64,000 nt of DNA from Ypsolopha sequella. Lineage: Eukaryota; Arthropoda; Insecta; Lepidoptera; Ypsolophidae. The notes below the pieces were generated by a model that was not told the DNA's origin, searched no databases, and was given only the letters and a program-made list of their open reading frames with translations. Location: contig OW203986.1 in the NCBI GenBank assembly GCA_934047225.1, forward strand, positions 11,535,221 through 11,599,220, read 5' to 3'. The translations under genes and the position numbers were made by a program. Below, piece after piece: positions 58,351 to 64,000 of this stretch. Positions within the stretch are counted from its first letter, which is position 1. Each line of letters starts with the position of its first letter.

Positions 58351-59172
58351 AAAATATAACTTATTTTAAATTTACGCAAAGCCCTTTTAAACGCCAAAAT
58401 GCAAGCAATCGCTGATTGTCAACTACGCTTACACTCATAAGTGTATATCTACACAAAGCTAATTACGCAGAGTGCTAGACACATAAAGTGTCATATACGC
58501 CAATTGTCAACATTGGCAAATATGCCCATTCACAATTACATAAAGAATAAAAAAAATATATATAACTTATTTGAAATATACGCAAAGTCCTTTTAAACGC
58601 CAAAATGTAAGCATTCGCTGATTTTCAACTACGCTTAAATTCATGAGTGCATATCTACACAAAGTTAATTACGCAGAGTGCTAGACACATAAAGTGTCAT
58701 ATACGCCAATTGTGAACATTGGCAAATATGCCCATTCACAATTACATAAAGAATAAAAAAAATAAAATATAACTTATTTTAAATGTACGCAAAGTCTTTT
58801 TAAACGCCAAAATGCAAGCTTTCGCTGATTTTCAACTACGCTTATATTCATGAGTGCATATCTACACAAAGTTAATTACGCAGAGTGCTAGACACATAAA
58901 GTGTCATATACGCCAATTGTGAACATTGGCATATATGCCCATTCACAATTACATAAAGAATAACAAAAAATAAAATATAACTTATTTTAAATGTACGCAA
59001 AGTCTTTTTAAACGCCAAAATGCAAGCATTTGCGGATTTTCAACTACGCTTATATTCATGAGTGCATATCCACGCAAAGTTAATTACGCAGAGTGCTAGA
59101 CACATAAAGTGTCATATACGCCAATTGTGAACATTGGCAAATATGTCCACTCACAATTGCATAAAGAATAAC
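58351..59172. repeat. Four tandem copies of a 206-208 bp unit
   Basis: Unit boundaries taken at TATAAC fall at 58355, 58561, 58768 and 58976, giving periods of 206, 207 and 208. Copies are about 93-96% alike by eye. Each carries CTACGCTTA, GACACATAAAGTGTC (a short inverted repeat) and GCCAATTGTGAACATTGGC (arms GCCAAT/ATTGGC), so each unit can form small hairpins. The array lies between direct repeats A and A'. Confidence 0.9.
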
Positions 59173-59179
59173 CATATCT

Positions 59180-59936
59180 AAATAAATTCGGTATTTATTA
59201 TCATGTTCCTCCCAGAATGAATATGTGTGGTGTAATTTTTATACCAAACGGTTAATCAAAAATTAAATCAGTTGAAATTCTAATCTATAGGTTTATTAAC
59301 TACAGATAAATATCCATCAAACAAGGAGAACTCAATCCTTCAAAGAAGTTAGTTGTGAATTAACTCTACCCTAGTGGTAACACAACAACCTTCTAGCCAA
59401 ATTCTATTTTTTCAATTTGAACAATAGATGTGCCTTTGTGTCTCTTTCTTGAATCGAGATCACTTTAATAGCTCTCAAGATAAGTACCCAAATAACTAAT
59501 TCCCCAGTCTAGAATCTCTTCCAATGTTAAATTCTAATCAACCATTCGGAGAATGTATAGTTGCCGAGGAAATATGCATTAGCTGCGTGTGTAGTGAAAC
59601 TATTTAGAATCGCAGTTTATACTGCTGATTAGTCAAGATGACTCTAACCTAACTCCTTTTCAACTAAATAGTTTGTTGTGTAGTGTAATGTCTCCAGGAT
59701 AACACGACAATAAACATGAGTCCACATTCCTGAAACTGTTGTCTCGCTAGAGCCCTTTTCTTTGCCAAAGACAAAGTTAATCGTCATGGTCGTATCTTTC
59801 TATCTCTTCCACCGACAACATACTTCCTTCCTCATTCTCTCTAACACTTTCTCTAACGAACCACCAGCTCAACAAATATGGACAAATCTAAATGATTTAA
59901 GTACCTCTTATTTAAAATATTATCTTTTAATATCTT
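59180..59936. repeat. Long direct repeat, right copy (A')
   Basis: Diverged copy of 57525-58262. It follows the tandem array directly. Neither copy starts TG and ends CA in a way that would mark LTRs. Confidence 0.8.
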
Positions 59937-59939
59937 TTA

Positions 59940-61060
59940 AGCTAATACCTTTTGAGCTAACTTATAACTAACTTATATTTCTGTACATAAATAAATAAAA
60001 TAAAATAAAATAACATAACTAACTACCACTAACTAAAAATAAAACCCAAATAAATTTCTATAATTTAATTAATTTTTTTTATTTCAATAAGACAACGAGG
60101 AATTGGAATAAACTGCTTTTAATAAACTTCCGAATATTTTAACATTTCATTTCTTAATAAATTAATTTATTAAAATACGATATTGTATTTTTTTTTTTTA
60201 TTTAATTTACTATCAATTGACAAAGTATTTACACAGTCAACATATTAAATTTCATAAATTTTGAATTTTCTTCTCTACTTTCCCCCAATCTTACTTTCCT
60301 TAGTACTTAATAAGTAAGTTTTTCCTCATCTACCTGTAAAATATAAAACTTCATCAGTGGCGTACTGTCTACTTCCTTCTCCATTTGTCCTTAAATATTT
60401 CATTAAATAAAACAAGACTTTTTTGTAATTAAATAGGTTTTATTTAATTCCTTAAAGTAAAAATCTAACTACCAATGAAAGTCATTAACAGTTTTTTTTT
60501 TCATTTAATTATCAAATTCTGTCTAATTTTTAATGACCGAAGGTATTATTTCCCTGCAAGTAAACAAAAATAGTAAATACTATAATTAATATTGACAACC
60601 CTACAAATTATAACCAGAAGATACTAAATAATATAAAATATTTTTATGTTATTCTAGTCTTTACTAACAGCAGTAATAATTGCTTTAAAATAGCATTCTA
60701 ATGAATTCAGTAGGTATCGTCAGGAAACCTGACTTTCATAGACTAAACCTATAAATTTCGCAACCGATTACTTCTAGCTATATAAACTAAAGTGTAGATT
60801 GTTCAGTTATACAATCAAGTTAATTGAGCCCTCAGCTTCATCAAAGTATACTAGCACATAGGCACCGGTTGCATGTACAGCCCAAATCTAGTAAATTAAT
60901 GCTGACGTCACGCACGCATCCTATGCGAAATCAAATGTAAAATAAAGACTATCATACCAAACATAAATATTATATTTTTAATACAACATCTACATAAATA
61001 AAACAACCTATACGAATAAGAAGATAGTATAAAAACACAAAAAATGAATTCGAAATACGT
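59940..61060. other. AT-rich stretch with C-over-G skew
   Basis: Low-complexity TAAAATAAAATAAAATAAC near 59995 and several T runs. No gene recognised. Confidence 0.35.
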
Positions 61061-61064
61061 TAGC

Positions 61065-61133
61065 GTCACTAGAGATTCGAACTTCCGGTTTCCTACCTCC
61101 TAGGTGAACATTCAACCACTCGGCCACAGAGAC
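61065..61133 (-). tRNA. tRNA-like sequence (pseudo-tRNA or SINE head), Ser/Leu-type
   Basis: On the complement it begins GTCTCTGTGGCCGAGTGGTT, the D-arm pattern of tRNA-Ser or Leu, and contains GTTCGAATC at the T-loop position. The ends pair in about 6 of 7 positions (GTCTCTG with TAGTGAC). The T-stem pairs poorly and the long variable arm is missing, so it is probably a pseudogene or a SINE promoter head. Confidence 0.45.
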
Positions 61134-62810
61134 ATTTGATTATTGGTGTGAAAATAACATACAATATCCCCCAGTCAGATTAAAACACATCTAATTTACT
61201 TATATTTCTTTTTGTTCTCTAAAAATTAAAAGTTAGGCTAGCCATTATTTATAAGATATTTATCTACCTTTACTTTAAGAAAACTTCTAGATCAATAGAT
61301 TTTTGCATTTATCAAAGTACAACAAAGATAATTTATAGTACAACTCAGTTCTCGATCTAACCCTTCAACACATAAGTTGCGATCCTCGTGAGTTCGCCAT
61401 CCAGATCTTCAATCAATATAAATTGTTCTTCACTGCCTACATATTAAAGATACTAATTACGCAACCCTGAAATACCCTGAAGTTCTAGTCCAAGACTATA
61501 ACCAAACTAACACGCAATCTATAACCTTTTCTACAGTACTATTAACACGTCGATCCCTTGTCGTACTACTAATTTACTCCTCTCTCTTGTATGTATGAAA
61601 AGTTTACTTCCCCTTAATAAAATAAAGTTTTGACAGTATTATTTATTTTCTATTTGAAACAACGTACTTACATATCTCACCTAACAATAAACTTTTTTTC
61701 CTCAATTTTTATCAGAAATCATTATTTTGGACCATCAATAAATCAGCAAAACCTCTTAATTTTATATTACTCTTTTTATATTACATCCTCACTTCGGTAG
61801 GCACCCAATTTTCTACTAATAACTTATTCCCATTTTAAATTTACACTTACAGATTTTTATTTGATTTATCAACACTTGTTACTTTTCATACTGGACCCTC
61901 TAATAGAAAGTGAGACTATACATACAGAACCCTGATTCTATTACCCATTACCAATTCATTCATCATTCCATATCTATTATTTGTAAAATCCAAAGTCTAA
62001 ACATTATAGGTAGGTATTTAATTTGTGTGTGATGACAATAGTACATTAATTAAATTTAAATACATTTTTTAACTACTATACTATATTTAACCTTTCCCCA
62101 TTCTCAACTAACTAAAATAAATACTATTTTCCATAATTGTTTCTTTGGTACTGACATAATATTAATTGTAACTCCTTCTCAAAATTTGGCATGAAAACCT
62201 ACGCAACTTACACCTGCTCAATCTCTAATATATACAATACACTCATACAGTACATACTACAAATACCGCCTTAGACAACACCCCCATATTTACTTTGAGA
62301 ATAACCAAAAAGAAAACAATTATTTACATAAAACAGCTTTAGTTTATTTACCCATGTAACTGTCAACCTTAAGTTTGAAAACCAATCGTCGGAACCCATG
62401 CATCTACTTATGTTTTCACAAAGGATCCCCAAAACTGCCTAATGAAGAAGGTGGTCTATCTATGCTTACAAAGCAAGACAATACATCTAAACCTCGCGCA
62501 CGGATCCCTGCCGATGCGAATCGATAATTAACCATAAAACATAAAAATACAATAAATAGACATATCTAATATGTTTATTACGTACAATAAATTTCCAATT
62601 ATTTTTAGATAACCGTCGTCTATATTTTACACGTCTATATATTTGTAACCCACTCATCAACATTTGCACTAGAAACCTACTGAACGTAATTCCATGTGGT
62701 CCTCGCCATGTTTTATCCAGAATTTTACATCAATATAAGATAATATATTTAGTGTAAATAAACAAACTCCAACATTAATAAAATTTTCTTGCTTTCGACA
62801 TTTGACGGTC
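61134..62810. other. AT-rich stretch with marked C-over-G skew
   Basis: No exon, repeat family or ORF of interest recognised. The + strand is poor in G throughout (for example 61801-61860 has 2 G and 12 C). Confidence 0.4.
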
Positions 62811-62811
62811 A

Positions 62812-62827
62812 CCCCCCCCCCCCCCCC
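62812..62827. repeat. Poly-C run, 16 bases
   Basis: An unbroken homopolymer of C; on the complement a poly-G tract able to join G-quadruplex-like structures. Length may be uncertain because such runs are hard to sequence. Confidence 0.8.
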
Positions 62828-62829
62828 TA

Positions 62830-63430
62830 CTAACTCCCGTCATCAAATTTTTCTAAACATTGAAGTAAAGTAAATATCCTTGAATATTATGTAATTTATT
62901 TCAACGCAAATGAAACCGTAAATAAAGCCAGAAGTTTAAACTAAACTGTTTGGCAAGTAGCAAATCTCGAAATGACTTTACTTGCGAAGCTAACAAAATT
63001 AACATAACACATCTTTAGTAATAAGAACAAATAATATACTAATTTGCTAAAAGGAATTTGGAACATTTGTCATGAAACATAATGTATTAACGCCATCTAT
63101 AAATTTATTCCTGTACCGACTACCTAACTTCTTGTTACGCTTGTTCGTCAATAAGTGTCCCAATTTTGACGACCCAATAAGTTCCTAGTTCATGCACTAG
63201 ATGGTAGTGCTAGTATTTTAATGAAAAATAAACGTAAATAAACAACTGTAGATTCCTAAGTATTTAATAATAATTCAACTCCATACTACAACCATCGACA
63301 TAAAGAAGAAATATACTACACTTATGTCATTCTTATATCGTCAACTGAATATCGAGCTTGTTGCTTGATCAAAATACCAGCGGCGAAAGACAGAGATAAA
63401 GCGACGAGTTTTGACGGTAGTGCAAACGAG
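62830..63430. other. AT-rich stretch before a TATA box
   Basis: No gene seen. Confidence 0.35.
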
Positions 63431-63437
63431 ATAAGCG

Positions 63438-63492
63438 TATAAAGCAGGACGGTTGTATGAACTAGGTTTTGCAGGATCACACTCATGAACGG
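63438..63492 (+). promoter_or_regulatory. TATA box with possible micro-exon
   Basis: TATAAAG lies at 63438-63444 and an ATG at 63485, followed by a good donor CGG|GTAAGT at 63493. An acceptor ACCCAG ends at 63888. Joining them gives a frame that stops within 10 codons, whereas a second frame from ATG 63912 (MIIVTKTERTLWLHSSIYSM) also stops soon. If real, this is a 5' leader with coding beyond the window or a non-coding transcript. Confidence 0.25.
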
Positions 63493-64000
63493 GTAAGTAC
63501 TATATCTTCTTATTTTGTGTTTCTATCTAAGAACTAGGAATATGACAACTAATTTTACAGAAACCCATGTGACACATCAACACAGCGAACAATGTTACAA
63601 AGTTTTACCTACACACTGATTCAACTTACTCTGGAAATTTTCTACTTTCCCCATTCCTTTTAAGCATTACGATCCTCTCGTACGCTCACTAGCCATTACT
63701 TTAAACGCTATCTGTCTAAACAATCAAACATTTGAAATTAATATAAAGTTAGGGTACACAATCATTAACTCTCTCATAATTTAAATTTAATTGACATAAG
63801 TGCAAATTGAATTCATTAATTTATTTGTTTTTGTTAATTATACAATAAACCTTTTAATAAATCCAACTTTTAAATAATTTCTACCCAGGTCCAAACGCAA
63901 ACCCAGCGTACAATGATCATTGTCACCAAAACGGAACGAACCCTGTGGTTACATTCATCAATATACTCTATGGTTACATTCTACATTTCGGTTTAGCTCT

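Noticed and set aside
58351..59172. Array considered as a CRISPR-like or spacer array
   Set aside because: Units are 206-208 bp, alike along their whole length, with no unique spacers, in a eukaryotic genome.
57525..59936. A and A' as LTRs of a short retrotransposon
   Set aside because: No TG...CA ends, primer-binding site, polypurine tract or coding sequence could be found, and the copies are much more diverged than the interior array.

Overview
The window looks like nuclear DNA of a moth or butterfly (Lepidoptera). It is strongly AT-rich, its genes are split by GT-AG introns, and it is dense in short transposon remnants of types familiar from lepidopteran genomes: tRNA-derived SINEs, 5'-truncated LINE tails, a mariner, and many foldback MITEs. 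No rRNA, CRISPR or bacterial-type operon is visible.

Region by region. 1-4.5 kb: three related exon-like copies (1695-1774, 3052-3168, 3379-3511), probably duplicated terminal exons of a gene reaching in from the left, interrupted by a 472-bp foldback element. 5.5-7.9 kb: a two-exon gene for a 723-residue secreted or single-pass membrane protein rich in Pro, Tyr and His. 11.8-20.8 kb: a four-exon gene for a 263-residue protein with the same architecture (signal peptide, His/Asp patch, Thr run, aromatic segment, one membrane span, related C-terminal tail). The two look like diverged tandem paralogues on the same strand and are the main host genes here. Introns of the second gene hold a degenerate copy of a repetitive Cys-motif family and a nearly whole mariner transposon.

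21-45 kb is gene-poor and repeat-rich: two copies of a 1-kb foldback element with TA target sites, LINE C-terminal fragments on both strands, palindromes that look like recent template-switch events, and GC-rich islands that may be regulatory. At 45.76-45.99 kb lies an isolated first coding exon (38 residues) whose later exons must lie beyond the window or were not recognised; a GC-rich stretch near 32 kb could be its non-coding first exon.

46-64 kb is mostly non-coding. From about 54 kb to 63 kb the + strand carries clearly more C than G. Inside this lie a promoter-like stretch, a 66-residue one-helix ORF, and a striking unit made of two diverged direct repeats of about 740 bp flanking four tandem copies of a 206-bp unit. 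A TATA box with a possible micro-exon appears near 63.4 kb. All calls were made by reading the sequence; no database search was run, and family names from memory are marked as such.
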